64,000 bases of DNA from Metapseudomonas resinovorans DSM 21078 (GCF_000423545.1 NZ_KE384035.1:25792-89791); one strand, 5' to 3'. Positions 38,659 through 47,985 are shown, numbered from the stretch's first letter. Translations and numbers: made by a program. The notes: generated by a model from the sequence alone, not told the origin.

Positions 38659-41097
38659 TCACTGCTTGTGGCCATTTAGCAGGAAACGCGATAGCGCCGG
38701 AATCAGGATCAGTGCACCCAGCATGTTCCACAGGAACATGAAGGTTAGCAGGATGCCCATGTCGGCCTGGAACTTGATCGGCGACCAGGCCCAGCAGATC
38801 ACGCCGGCCGCCAGGGTGATACCGACCAGCCCCACCACTCGCCCGGTGAAGGCCACCGCGTTGCGGTAAGCCTCCGCCAGCGGCATGCCCTGGCGCTGGT
38901 AGTGCAATTGCACGCTGAGCAGGTACAGCGCGTAGTCCACGCCGATGCCCACGCCCAGGGCGATCACCGGCAGGGTCGCGACCTTGACGCCGATGCCCAT
39001 GGCCACCATCAGGACCTCGCAGAGGATCGAGGTGAGCACCAGCGGCAGCAGCGCCACCAGCGTCGCGCGCCAGCTGCGGAAGGTGATCAGGCAGAAGATG
39101 GTCACCGCCAGGTAAACGTACAGCAGCATGGTGCGGTTGGCCTCGCGCACCACGATATTGGTCGCGGCCTCAATGCCGGCGCTGCCGGCGGCGAGGAGGA
39201 ACTGGCGATCCTCGGTGCTGTTGTCACGGGCGAACTTGTCGGCGATGGCCACCACGGCGTCGAGGGTCTCGGCCTTGTGGTCCTTGAGGAAGGCGATCAC
39301 CGGCATCAGCGAGCAGTCGGTGTTGAACAGTTCCGGGGCATTCACCGAGGCCTGCTGGGCGGCATAGTTCAGCACGTTCTGGTTGCGCTGGATGCTGTTC
39401 AGCTTGGGGTTGCCCTCGTAGGTGCCGGCGGTGATCTGGCGTACCGCGTTGACCAGCGACACGGTGGCCTGCACCCCCGGATGCTGCTGCAGCTCCCAGG
39501 CCAGGCGGTCGGCCAGGACCAGGGTCTGGTAGTTCAGGCAGCCTTCGGCCGGGGTCTTGATCATCACCGCGAACAGGTCGCTGGACAGCGCGTAGTGGCT
39601 GGTGATGTAGGCATTGTCGCGGTTGTAGCGCGAGTCGGCGCGCAGCTCCGGGGCGCCGCTGTCGAGGTCGCCGATCTTCAGCTGCAGGCTGACCACGAAG
39701 CCGGCGATACCCAGCAGCACCGCCACCAGCACGGTGCCGGTGGCCCACTTGGGCGTGGTGAAGCGGTCGAGCAGGTCCCACAGCTTGCCAAAGCCGCGAT
39801 GCTCCTCCGCCCGGGTGTCGATCTTCAGCGCACGGGCGGCGGCCTTGCGACCGACGCCGATATAGGACAACGCCACCGGCATCAGCAGCAGGGAGGTGAA
39901 GATCAGCACGGCCACGCCGATGCTGGCGGTGATGGCCAGGTCCTGGATCACCGGAATGTCGATCAGCATCAGCACGGCGAAGCCCACCGCATCGGCCAGC
40001 AGCGCGGTGACCCCAGCGAGGAACAGGCGGCGGAAGGTGTAGCGCGCGGCGATCAACCGGTGGGTGCCGCGGGCGATGTCCTGCATGATGCCGTTCATCT
40101 TCTGCGCCGCATGGGACACGCCGATGGCGAAAATCAGGAAGGGCACCAGCACCGAGTAGGGGTCGATGGCGTAACCCAGCCAGGCGACTATGCCCAGTTG
40201 CCAGACCACCGCGATCAGCGAGCAGCCGACCACCAGCAGGGTGCTGCGCACGCAGCGGGTGTAGAGGTAGATGATCACCAGCGAGGTGGCCACGGCCAGG
40301 CCGAAGAACATCATCACTTGGATCAGGCCGTCGATCAGGTCGCCGATCAGCTTGGCGAAACCGATCACCCGGATCTTGTACTTGCCGGTGCCTTCCTCGC
40401 CCGAACCGTGCGCAGCACTGTCGCCGGCGAACTCGATCTTGTCGCGCAACTGCTCTTCGAGCAGCTGCGAGAACTGATGGTAGTTGAGGCTCTTGCCGGT
40501 GGCCGAGGCCTTGTCCAGCAGCGGCACGATCAGCATGGTCGACTTGAAGTCGCTGGCCACCAGGCTGCCGACAATGCCGGCACGGTTGATGTTCTGCCGC
40601 AGCTGCTCGATGTCCGCAGGCGAACCCTGGTAGGAATCGGGCATCACCGGGCCACCCTGGAAGCCTTCCTCGGTGACTTCGGTCCAGCGCACCGCCGGGC
40701 TCCACAGCGACTTCATCCAGGCACGGTCGACGCCTTCGGTGAGGAACAGCTCGTCGTTGACCTGCTTGAGCACGGTCAGGTATTCGGGGTCGAAGATATC
40801 GCCCTGGGTGTTCTCCACCACCACCCGCACCGAGTTGCCCAGGCCGCGCAGCGACTTGCGGTTCTCCAGGAAGTTCTGGATGTACGGCTGGCTCTGCGGA
40901 ATCATCTTCTCGAAGCTGGGGCGCAGCTCCAGGCGGGTCGCCGCCATGTAGCCCAGCACCAGAGTGGCCAGCGTCATGAGCAGCATGAACAGGGGGCGGT
41001 GGTTGAACACCAGCCGCTCGAGCAGGTTGCCGGAGCGCCGATTGAAATCCACCAGTTCGCGGATCACCGGCATGGTTTCTTGCTTCAAATTGCCCAT
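38659..41097 (-). CDS. RND-superfamily exporter (MMPL/HpnN-like)
   Basis: An 812-residue inner-membrane pump driven by proton flow. Two six-segment halves are visible: MLLMTLATLVLGYMAATRLE at the N-terminus, IQVMMFFGLAVATSLVIIYL with VLVPFLIFAIGVSHAAQKMN in the first half, and LPVIALGVGIGVDYALYLLS in the second, the MMPL signature with its proton-relay acidic residue. Large periplasmic loops follow helices 1 and 7. It is the last gene of the DUF1302-DUF1329-YCF48-RND set, 29 bases after the YCF48-like gene. The substrate is unknown; hydrophobic molecules are usual for the family. Confidence 0.88.
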   Translation of the reverse strand: MGNLKQETMPVIRELVDFNRRSGNLLERLVFNHRPLFMLLMTLATLVLGYMAATRLELRPSFEKMIPQSQPYIQNFLENRKSLRGLGNSVRVVVENTQGDIFDPEYLTVLKQVNDELFLTEGVDRAWMKSLWSPAVRWTEVTEEGFQGGPVMPDSYQGSPADIEQLRQNINRAGIVGSLVASDFKSTMLIVPLLDKASATGKSLNYHQFSQLLEEQLRDKIEFAGDSAAHGSGEEGTGKYKIRVIGFAKLIGDLIDGLIQVMMFFGLAVATSLVIIYLYTRCVRSTLLVVGCSLIAVVWQLGIVAWLGYAIDPYSVLVPFLIFAIGVSHAAQKMNGIMQDIARGTHRLIAARYTFRRLFLAGVTALLADAVGFAVLMLIDIPVIQDLAITASIGVAVLIFTSLLLMPVALSYIGVGRKAAARALKIDTRAEEHRGFGKLWDLLDRFTTPKWATGTVLVAVLLGIAGFVVSLQLKIGDLDSGAPELRADSRYNRDNAYITSHYALSSDLFAVMIKTPAEGCLNYQTLVLADRLAWELQQHPGVQATVSLVNAVRQITAGTYEGNPKLNSIQRNQNVLNYAAQQASVNAPELFNTDCSLMPVIAFLKDHKAETLDAVVAIADKFARDNSTEDRQFLLAAGSAGIEAATNIVVREANRTMLLYVYLAVTIFCLITFRSWRATLVALLPLVLTSILCEVLMVAMGIGVKVATLPVIALGVGIGVDYALYLLSVQLHYQRQGMPLAEAYRNAVAFTGRVVGLVGITLAAGVICWAWSPIKFQADMGILLTFMFLWNMLGALILIPALSRFLLNGHKQ

Positions 41098-41126
41098 GTC
41101 TGGGTACTCGCTCTCAATTCTTCTGG

Positions 41127-42203
41127 TTATTCGACGGGCAGCGTGCGTACGCCACGGCTACCGACCAGCGCCAACGCGCCATCGGCGGCCAGGGCAGCAC
41201 CGGCCACCGGCGACGGGGCGGTTTGCGCCACCAGTTGCAACGGGCTGTTGCCCGCGCCGCTCAACAGCATGTGCCCGGCCTGGGTGAACAGGCGGTAGTG
41301 TCCGCTGGCATCCAGCACCGCGGCGCTGATGCTGACCTGCAGGCCGCTGTCCAGCTGGGCCCAGGTGTAGCCACCATCGGTGCTGCGGAACACATGGCCG
41401 CGCAGGCCATAGGCGAGCACTTCGCCAGGTCGGCCGACGACACCGAAGTAGCTGCCCTCGTAAGGGGTCTGCATGGCGATGAAGCGCTCGAGAATGTCGT
41501 CCCACTTGCGCAGCAGGCCCTGCTCGCCGGCGATGTACAGCGCATCGCCGGTGGAGGCGATGGCGTTGAGGTGGAAACCCTGCGGGTTGTCGGTGCGGTC
41601 CTGGAACGGCGTCCAGCTCTTGCCGCCATCGGTGGTACGCAGGATCAGGTTGAACACGCCAACCACATAGCCGAGCTGGTCGTTGGCGAACCAGACATCG
41701 AGCAGCGGCTTGTCGGCACCCTCCTCAATCAGCCGCTGGCCTTCGTCGGCCAGCGTGGCCCATTGTTCGTTGCCCGGCTCGGCACTGGCCAAGGCGAAAT
41801 AATGCTTGAACACCAGCTCGCCGATCTGTCGGCCATCGAGCTGCTTGCTCCAGGTTGCGCCGGCGTCGCTGCTGTGCAGCACCACGCCATCGTTGCCCAC
41901 CGCCCAGCCTTGCTCGGCGGACGGAAAATACACGGCAGTCAGGTCGGAGCTGACCGGTACGGCGGCCTGCTGCCAGGCCTTGCCGGCATCATCGGAATAG
42001 AGAATGTGGCCACGCTGACCGACGGCGACCAGGCGCTGCCCGGCACGAGCCAGGTCCAGCAGCGGGCTACGCACCGCCAGGGCACTCGACTTGGCCGGCA
42101 GGTCCAGTACGTCGACGTAGTCGGATGCCTGGGCGAAAACCGCCAGGAATGTCAGCATGGCGACCAGCGCCCGCTGCAGGATCTTGTTGTTGTAGGAGCA
42201 CAT
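41127..42203 (-). CDS. Exported YCF48-like/BNR beta-propeller protein
   Basis: A 358-residue secreted protein. The signal peptide ends near residue 26 (VAMLTFLAVFAQA). At least four propeller blades have BNR/Asp-box-like motifs: SDDAGKAWQQ, SSDAGATWSK, TTDGGKSWTP and STDGGYTWAQ, and GWAVGNDGVVLHS is the YCF48 signature. In plants and cyanobacteria such proteins assist photosystem II assembly; next to RND and DUF1302 genes it is likely a periplasmic adaptor or assembly factor. It starts 102 bases after DUF1329, beyond a hairpin terminator. Confidence 0.85.
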   Translation of the reverse strand: MCSYNNKILQRALVAMLTFLAVFAQASDYVDVLDLPAKSSALAVRSPLLDLARAGQRLVAVGQRGHILYSDDAGKAWQQAAVPVSSDLTAVYFPSAEQGWAVGNDGVVLHSSDAGATWSKQLDGRQIGELVFKHYFALASAEPGNEQWATLADEGQRLIEEGADKPLLDVWFANDQLGYVVGVFNLILRTTDGGKSWTPFQDRTDNPQGFHLNAIASTGDALYIAGEQGLLRKWDDILERFIAMQTPYEGSYFGVVGRPGEVLAYGLRGHVFRSTDGGYTWAQLDSGLQVSISAAVLDASGHYRLFTQAGHMLLSGAGNSPLQLVAQTAPSPVAGAALAADGALALVGSRGVRTLPVE

Positions 42204-42219
42204 ATTGCGCCCTCATGGC

Positions 42220-42254
42220 AAAAAGCGTCGGCCTGCACGCGAATGCAGGCCGAC
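42220..42254 (-). terminator. Intrinsic terminator between DUF1329 and YCF48-like genes
   Basis: A perfect 11-bp stem (GTCGGCCTGCA paired with its complement, arms 42227-42237 and 42244-42254) is followed on the minus strand by GCTTTTTGCC. It lies about 50 bases beyond the DUF1329 stop and just before the YCF48-like start, so it should reduce transcription of the last two genes. Confidence 0.75.
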
Positions 42255-42261
42255 AGGAGGA

Positions 42262-42284
42262 CTGCCCGGCAGCAAGCCGGGCAG
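42262..42284 (-). other. Second hairpin after the DUF1329 gene
   Basis: A perfect 9-bp stem (CTGCCCGGC paired with GCCGGGCAG) around AGCAA, 20 bases beyond the DUF1329 stop and before the terminator. It may protect the 3' end of the upstream mRNA. Confidence 0.6.
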
Positions 42285-42304
42285 GCGGAGTAGCAACGCG
42301 ACGC

Positions 42305-43663
42305 TTAACGGATACCGGCACCGGCCAGCGATTCCGGAGACCACTGGGTGTTGGACAGCGGCTGGCTGTACTTCAGACCGCCGTAAGGGCCGGACAGACC
42401 GACGACGCTGTAGGTGCCACCGATCAGGTCGTAGACGGCGTAGGGGGTGGCATCCGGCACCTGCTGGTCATAGCTTTGGCTGAGGAAGGTATAGACGCCA
42501 CGGTACAACTGGCCGCGCGCATCGTACTGGTCGGAAGCCAGGGCGACCCAACTATCCTCGTCTAGGTAGAAGCGACGCTTGGCATAGATATGCCGGGCAT
42601 CAGCCTTGAGGGTCGCTTCGACCACCCACACACGGTGCTTCTCCCAGCGCACGAGTTCCGGCGCCATATGCCCGGGTGTCGTCAGCTGCTTGAGGTCATT
42701 GGCATAGGTCACCCGGTAGGCGTTGTACGGCACGATCATTTCCTGCTTGCCGACCAGCTTCCAGTCATAGCGGTCCAGCGCGCCGTTGAAGACGAAGGAG
42801 TCGTCCCAGGTGGCGGCGCCAGCGGTACCCGGGTTAGGCGTGTCATACGCCAGGCTCGGCGCCAACTTCACGCGGCGCTGGCCGGGCAGGTATTGCCAGC
42901 CGCGGCGCGGTTGTTCCAGCGGGTTGACCGCGTCGCGCAGCAGCACGGCTTCGCCGGCACGGCGGGCTGGGCCGGTGTAGGCCAGCTTGACCTGGTAGTA
43001 GGTGTCCTTGGCCATGAGCTGCTTGGTCAGGTCGTCGTAGGCGGCATAGTTGATCTGCCCGATGCCGGTGGTGGCCAGGCTGGCCACACCGGCGGCATCG
43101 ACGTTCCAGTTGTCGTATTTCATGGCGATGTTGACGCCCTGGTAGCGCAGCAGGTGGTTCCACATGGCCTCGGCACCGGACTGCGGGATCGGGAACGGCA
43201 CGCCTGGCAAGGCGTTCTCGATGGCATTGCCGCCGTCGGTCGACTTGGCCGCGGTGGCATTTTTCACGGTGTTGTCCAGCACGCCCTGGGGCAGCGCGGC
43301 GCTGCGGTGGGTCGGGAAGACCTCGATGCGGAAGCTGGGGTAGCGCTTAACCAGTTCGACGGTGACCGCGGTCAGTTGCCCCTTGTATTGCTCGACGTTC
43401 TTGCCGTCGATCACCAGCAGCGGCTTTTCAGCGGCAAAGGGATCCGGGCGCATGCTGTCACCGGCCTTGAAGCCGGCCGGAGCGGTGGTCAGGCCACCCT
43501 CGTAGGCCGGGATAGACCCGTCGGCGTTGGCGGCTTTCTCGGCGCCGACGAGGGTCAGCTCATTACCGAGTTTGGCAGCTTCGGCGGCAGAGACCGCTGC
43601 CTGGGCCTGGCCGACAATGGCCAGGGCCAGGGAGGCGGTCATCAGGGTATGGACGAATTTCAT
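42305..43663 (-). CDS. DUF1329 outer-membrane-associated lipoprotein-sorting-like protein
   Basis: A 452-residue exported protein. The signal peptide is MKFVHTLMTASLALAIVGQA with a likely cut after AQA. The mature part contains KLGNELTLVGAEKAANADGS, IPAYEGGLTTAPAGF and ARHIYAKRRFYLDEDSWVAL, typical of DUF1329, a LolA/LolB-related fold. Such proteins nearly always pair with DUF1302 and an RND pump, and the trio has been linked to transport of hydrophobic compounds. It lies 37 bases after DUF1302. The exact role is not established. Confidence 0.88.
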   Translation of the reverse strand: MKFVHTLMTASLALAIVGQAQAAVSAAEAAKLGNELTLVGAEKAANADGSIPAYEGGLTTAPAGFKAGDSMRPDPFAAEKPLLVIDGKNVEQYKGQLTAVTVELVKRYPSFRIEVFPTHRSAALPQGVLDNTVKNATAAKSTDGGNAIENALPGVPFPIPQSGAEAMWNHLLRYQGVNIAMKYDNWNVDAAGVASLATTGIGQINYAAYDDLTKQLMAKDTYYQVKLAYTGPARRAGEAVLLRDAVNPLEQPRRGWQYLPGQRRVKLAPSLAYDTPNPGTAGAATWDDSFVFNGALDRYDWKLVGKQEMIVPYNAYRVTYANDLKQLTTPGHMAPELVRWEKHRVWVVEATLKADARHIYAKRRFYLDEDSWVALASDQYDARGQLYRGVYTFLSQSYDQQVPDATPYAVYDLIGGTYSVVGLSGPYGGLKYSQPLSNTQWSPESLAGAGIR

Positions 43664-43700
43664 CTTGTTTTTCTCCTGCTTGCTCTGGGCAAGGCGTGGA

Positions 43701-45530
43701 TCAGAAGGTGGTTTTCAGAGTCAGGTAAACGGCGCCGCGGTCTTCGGTGGCACCGGCGCCACTGAAGGAGGCATAACCGCCGGCGTAGCAGGTGTATTCC
43801 TCGTTGAGCCGGAGAGCGTTCGGCGTCGCGCCGTCATTGAATCTGTCTTCGCACTTGCTGGCCTCGCCGAAGGCATCGACGTACTTCAGGTCGATGTAGT
43901 ACTGGTTGTAGATGGCCGCGCCCAGACCCACGGCATAGGTGCCGGTGTCTTCCGCGCCACCGCCCTGCACCGGGGAGACGCCGTCCAGACCGAGGTTGAC
44001 CGACAGCGGCATGCTCAGGTCGACGCCGGGGAACACCTGATACCAGGTCGGCGTGAAGTTGACCGCCACGCCCCAGTTGTCACGGGTCGCCTTGTCCACA
44101 CCGCGGTAGCTGCCCTTGCCCTTGTAGAGGTCCTCGTTCTTGCTATCGAGGCTGAGCAGGTTGCTGTAGTACAGCTCGCCCAGCAGGGTTGCGCTATCGA
44201 ACAGCGGGGTGTCGGCGATGGTCATCAGACCGTTGAGGGTCCAGTGCAGGGTATCGCCAGTGGCGGTCGGGCTGTCGCCATCCTCAGGCAGGGTAGAGAT
44301 CACGCCGGTGCCGCCAGTGCGCGGTCTGATCGGGCCCACGCCAGCGGCGAGAGCGGGACTGTAGATGGCCGGGATACTGGCCAGCGGCATATTGCTGCGA
44401 ATGTTCAGGTCGCTGCCGACGCTGACGCCGGCGAACTCCTTGGACAGACTCAGGCCATAGATGTCGATGTCGTCGCCATAGGCGAACTTGTAGTCGACTG
44501 TAGCCAACCCGGCGTTATTGAGAGGATTCAGACCGCCTGCATCAACCAGGGCCTGGGGCAGGATATCGGAGGTGTTGCGGTAATAAGCGCCCAGGGTTCC
44601 GTCCAGCCACTCCGGCGACCACTTGGCCATGACGCCCCAGTCGCCCCGATCATCCGGGGTCAGATCGTCGTCACGGCGTACGTTGATCAGCGGGTCCCGG
44701 AAACCCAGCAGGAAGCTCTGCGCCCCCACGCCAACCACGTCGGAGCTGCCGTAGTAGGTACCGGCTTCGGACAGGCGGGCCGCATCCCACTTGAGGAAGT
44801 ACTGAGCGGCCAGGGTCAGCTCCGGGTTGACGGTCAGGGTGGTGGAAATCTGGTTGCGCGGAACGAACAGTTCCTTGGCTTCGGTACCGGGCGATGCCGC
44901 CAGCTTAGCCAGGTCCAGGCCGGACTGGCCGTAGCTGACCGAATGCACCGGGTTGAGCAGGGTCTCGCCCCAGAACACGTTGTGTTGGCCGGCCTTGACA
45001 CCCAGCAGCGACTCATCGCCCACCTCGGTGTTGTAGAACAGGAAGGCATCGAGAATCTCGCCAGACGGGCCGCTGTAGTAGCGCTGGGCATAGTTGCTCA
45101 GGTGCGGGCTGCCAAAGGCCCTGGGCGCAGTCGTGGCATCGTTGCCATTGACCAGCGGGTTGGAGTTTGAGCCGGTGTTGTCATAGGCCTTGTCATACCA
45201 GCTGGCGGCGCTGACGCGAAAGCCCATGCTGCTCTGATAGACCACGTCCAGCTCGGTCAGCAGGTCGACGCGGTTGGTAATGTTGGTGCCGGACTTGCGG
45301 AAGTTGTAGTCGCCGTCGTTGTTGTTGGGGGTGCCCAGCAGGCGCTTGTCGGCACTTTCGGTACGGACACCGTAGTTGTACTTGACGGTGTTATCGAAAC
45401 GCACGGCCCAGTCCGGATTACCGGTATCGAGTTCGAAGGCCTGGGTCGATGAGGCGCCCATCCCGGCAAGGATCGCCGAGGCGAGCAGGCACCTGCGCAG
45501 GTTCGGACTGTGATTTTTCTTGTTCTTCAT
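43701..45530 (-). CDS. DUF1302 outer-membrane beta-barrel protein
   Basis: A 609-residue exported protein with a signal peptide (RRCLLASAILAGMGASSTQA) and then FELDTGNPDWAVRFDNTVKY, the family start. The sequence alternates polar and aromatic residues, as in beta-barrels, and ends in F (GAVYLTLKTTF), the usual outer-membrane insertion signal. DUF1302 proteins are thought to be substrate pores. It is the first gene of the set and the 134-base gap to the RBBP9-like gene probably holds its promoter. Confidence 0.88.
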   Translation of the reverse strand: MKNKKNHSPNLRRCLLASAILAGMGASSTQAFELDTGNPDWAVRFDNTVKYNYGVRTESADKRLLGTPNNNDGDYNFRKSGTNITNRVDLLTELDVVYQSSMGFRVSAASWYDKAYDNTGSNSNPLVNGNDATTAPRAFGSPHLSNYAQRYYSGPSGEILDAFLFYNTEVGDESLLGVKAGQHNVFWGETLLNPVHSVSYGQSGLDLAKLAASPGTEAKELFVPRNQISTTLTVNPELTLAAQYFLKWDAARLSEAGTYYGSSDVVGVGAQSFLLGFRDPLINVRRDDDLTPDDRGDWGVMAKWSPEWLDGTLGAYYRNTSDILPQALVDAGGLNPLNNAGLATVDYKFAYGDDIDIYGLSLSKEFAGVSVGSDLNIRSNMPLASIPAIYSPALAAGVGPIRPRTGGTGVISTLPEDGDSPTATGDTLHWTLNGLMTIADTPLFDSATLLGELYYSNLLSLDSKNEDLYKGKGSYRGVDKATRDNWGVAVNFTPTWYQVFPGVDLSMPLSVNLGLDGVSPVQGGGAEDTGTYAVGLGAAIYNQYYIDLKYVDAFGEASKCEDRFNDGATPNALRLNEEYTCYAGGYASFSGAGATEDRGAVYLTLKTTF

Positions 45531-45664
45531 GCGTTGGCTCCGCTTCTTGTTGTAATGATTACTGCAACCTCCGGGCGTGCTCCTGCTACCTGGCCGGGGC
45601 GTATCCGGTTGGTTTGATGCGTCCCGGCCCGCCGAACTACCCGGCGACCTCTGAACCTGCGGGA

Positions 45665-46228
45665 TCAGTGATCCAGAATCTGGATGAGGGCTTCCGCGCG
45701 CGGCCAGTCGCCGTAGCCGGAGGCAGGATTGAGATGGCCGACTTCACCGAGCTCGACGAGGGCACCGCCCCAATCGGCAGCCATGCCCCGGACTGCGTCC
45801 AGGCTGGCGAGATGATCGTTGTCGCTGGCAGCGACCAAGCTAGGGAAAGGCAGGCGCTGGCGAGGCAATGGCGACCAGCCATTGGCGCGCAGGGTGTCAG
45901 GGGTCGGGTAGCCTTCTGGCCAGGCAGCGTTGAGGTCCGGCGGAGTGGCCAGCAGCGCGCCCTTGATGGGGCGGTCGTAGCGGGCAGCCCAGTGGACGAC
46001 CATCAGCACACCGGCGCTGTGGGCCACCAGGATCACCGGACCCTCGATGCTTTCGAGCTCGCACTGGATGGCCTCGACCCGCGCATTGAGGCTCAGCTTA
46101 TCCTCGGTCAGAGGCTCGACCGTGCGGACCTTGGGCAGACGGGCGGCAAGCAGGGTCTGCCAATGCTCGGCCACATGATCGCGCAGGCCGGGAACAATAA
46201 GAACGGTGGTGTTACTAGCTTCGCTCAC
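45665..46228 (-). CDS. RBBP9/YdeN-family serine hydrolase
   Basis: A 187-residue small alpha/beta hydrolase. The nucleophile is S71 in LVAHSAGVLM. The acid is in SDNDHLASL and the histidine in GEVGHLNPASG, the RBBP9 triad pattern. N-terminal VLIVPGLRDHVAEHWQTLL is also typical. Members hydrolyse small esters, but substrates are mostly unknown. It sits upstream of the DUF1302 set on the same strand and may act on the imported compound. Confidence 0.88.
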   Translation of the reverse strand: MSEASNTTVLIVPGLRDHVAEHWQTLLAARLPKVRTVEPLTEDKLSLNARVEAIQCELESIEGPVILVAHSAGVLMVVHWAARYDRPIKGALLATPPDLNAAWPEGYPTPDTLRANGWSPLPRQRLPFPSLVAASDNDHLASLDAVRGMAADWGGALVELGEVGHLNPASGYGDWPRAEALIQILDH

Positions 46229-46611
46229 CTGGATGCCTCTGCGTTAAGGTCATTGTTCGAATTCGCTGGGCACGACAGTAACGGCACACGGGAGGTCGCC
46301 GCATTCCATTGAGCGTCAGTGACTGTGCAATTGATGACAGTAGATGCCGACACGCACGGTAGACGTATTCACACCTCTGGACAGAGCGTAAAAATAACGT
46401 TTACCTAGGTATGGACTCCTACCGATGGAAGAAGCCAACTTGGCATAATCTTGCTGTGGATACCGGGCCCGACAGAGCGAGCCTGTCATCAAAACCGATG
46501 TCTTCGAGGAGTCAAATTAGAAGACTGGTTTGCCATCTTCGGACAGCAAACCCGGCCCATGCTTCCAAGTAGCAGGGGCAAGAGGGACATAAGAATAATG
46601 AGGCAATCACC
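46229..46611. promoter_or_regulatory. Divergent control region of the RBBP9-like and AraC genes
   Basis: A 383-base gap without a supported gene. It holds an inverted pair around TAGGTATGGACTCCTA (near 46409-46424) and two copies of a CTTCG-type stretch (near 46502 and 46538). Promoters for both divergent genes should be here, but I could not assign them. Confidence 0.45.
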
Positions 46612-47622
46612 ATGGCCCTAATGGCTCGTACAGCCGCCCTGACCAACTATCTGGAAGTGAGCCAGCAACTGGGCCTCAACCCTCAGCAACTGCTGAGTCA
46701 GTTCGGACTGAGCCAGCCGATGCTGGAGAATCTGGAGCTGCGCATTCCCATGACGACGGTGGCGTTGCTGCTGGAGGCTTCAGCACAGGTCAGCGGTTGC
46801 GAAACATTCGGCCTGCGCATGGCCGAGTCGCGGCGACTTTCCAATTTCGGCGCAATCAGCCTGCTTCTCACGCATCAACCGACGCTACGCGATGCGCTGA
46901 ACACCATCGTGCAGTACCGTCATCTGCTCAACGAATCGCTGTCGCTTCACATTAGTGAGACGGGCAAGACTGTGATCCTTAGCGAGGAAATCATCATCGC
47001 CCCGTCCGTATCCATGCGCCAAAGCATTGAGCTGGCTATTGGCGTACTGCATCGCCTTTGCGGCGCCCTTCTCGGCTCGCACTGGCGGCCGCAAAGCGTG
47101 AACTTCACTCACGACGCTCCAGCAGACCTTCATGTCCATCGCAGGGTGTTCGGTGGCAACGTTGAATTCAACAGACAGTTCAACGGTATCGTCTGTCTCG
47201 CCGCAGATCTGAATACTGCCAATCCAACGGCGGATCCGCTGATGGCGAATTACGCACGGGGTTTTGTGGAGTCGCTGCCTGGCGCAACCAAGGGCTCGAC
47301 ACTGAACGAAGTGCGCCAGGCCATCTACCTGCTGCTGCCTCTGGACCGCGCCACCATAGGGCAGATCGCCCAATCCCTCGGCATGAATGTACGTACCTTG
47401 CAGCGCAGGCTGGAAGACAATGGCGTGACGTTTTCCGAGGTGTTCGACGAAGTGCGTCGCGACCTGTTGCTCCGCTACATGGAAAATCCACGCTATTCAC
47501 TGAGTCAGGTCGCTAGCCTGCTGGGTTATTCAACGCCTAGCTCCTTCACCCGCTGGTTTACCAGCCAGTACGGTGTGGCTCCAGCCACCTGGCGCCGCCA
47601 GCGCCCCATCAACCAAGACTAG
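46612..47622 (+). CDS. AraC-family regulator, OruR/ArgR-like
   Basis: A 336-residue regulator related to the one at 36999: LTNYLEVSQQLGLNPQQLLS and FGLRMAESRRLSNFGAISLL match its N-domain. The C-terminal AraC domain has helices TIGQIAQSLGMNVRTLQRRL and LSQVASLLGYSTPSSFTRWF. ATG 46612 is the first with family sequence. It lies between the DUF1302 set and the quinone-oxidoreductase operon, where 21-bp-spaced repeats at 47986-48023 are its likely target. Confidence 0.92.
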   Translation: MALMARTAALTNYLEVSQQLGLNPQQLLSQFGLSQPMLENLELRIPMTTVALLLEASAQVSGCETFGLRMAESRRLSNFGAISLLLTHQPTLRDALNTIVQYRHLLNESLSLHISETGKTVILSEEIIIAPSVSMRQSIELAIGVLHRLCGALLGSHWRPQSVNFTHDAPADLHVHRRVFGGNVEFNRQFNGIVCLAADLNTANPTADPLMANYARGFVESLPGATKGSTLNEVRQAIYLLLPLDRATIGQIAQSLGMNVRTLQRRLEDNGVTFSEVFDEVRRDLLLRYMENPRYSLSQVASLLGYSTPSSFTRWFTSQYGVAPATWRRQRPINQD

Positions 47623-47702
47623 AAGTCTCTTCACGACCGAGATAGAACTTGGCGTCACCAAGGCCGCGCTCCGTGCGGCTAAGGCGACGACGGTGGAATA
47701 TG
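47623..47702. other. Gap after second AraC gene
   Basis: Eighty bases with no gene seen, leading into the remnant of a third AraC-type gene. Confidence 0.4.
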
Positions 47703-47893
47703 TCTGTCCGCCAGGTCATGGACTTGTCCATAGCCGCTACTCACCACGCTCTGAACACCTTGGCAGCCACTAACAACCGTCTTCGGTCTGTTTCAGTCAT
47801 GCCACCCCCATGACAACAGCAGGTAACGGCGCTTATTGGGCGCCTCGGTTCAATTCAATAGTCCGCTAGAGGGAGTCGTCTTTCGCAGTAGCT
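47703..47893 (+). pseudogene. Remnant of a third AraC-type ligand domain
   Basis: Reads SVRQVMDLSIAATHHALNTL, then pieces matching SHW-type, HAPP and LGASVQFN segments, with several shifts and stops. The DNA near 47832-47855 (TATTGGGCGCCTCGGTTCAATT) is very close to 37537-37560 of the first AraC gene. So part of the central ligand domain of a gene close to that regulator survives here, between the second AraC gene and its presumed operator. Confidence 0.6.
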
Positions 47894-47985
47894 TTCCAGT
47901 TGCGGGCACATCCCTTTCTTCTCGATAAAAGAGAGCTTCATTCGTAGCGGCAACCAGGCTGCGCGACCGGGCTTGGTAGAGGCTG

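Noticed and set aside
38902..41298. 798-codon open frame opposite the RND gene
   Set aside because: Composition (H, Q, G, R) is that of a shadow; the RND protein on the other strand has clear membrane segments and motifs.
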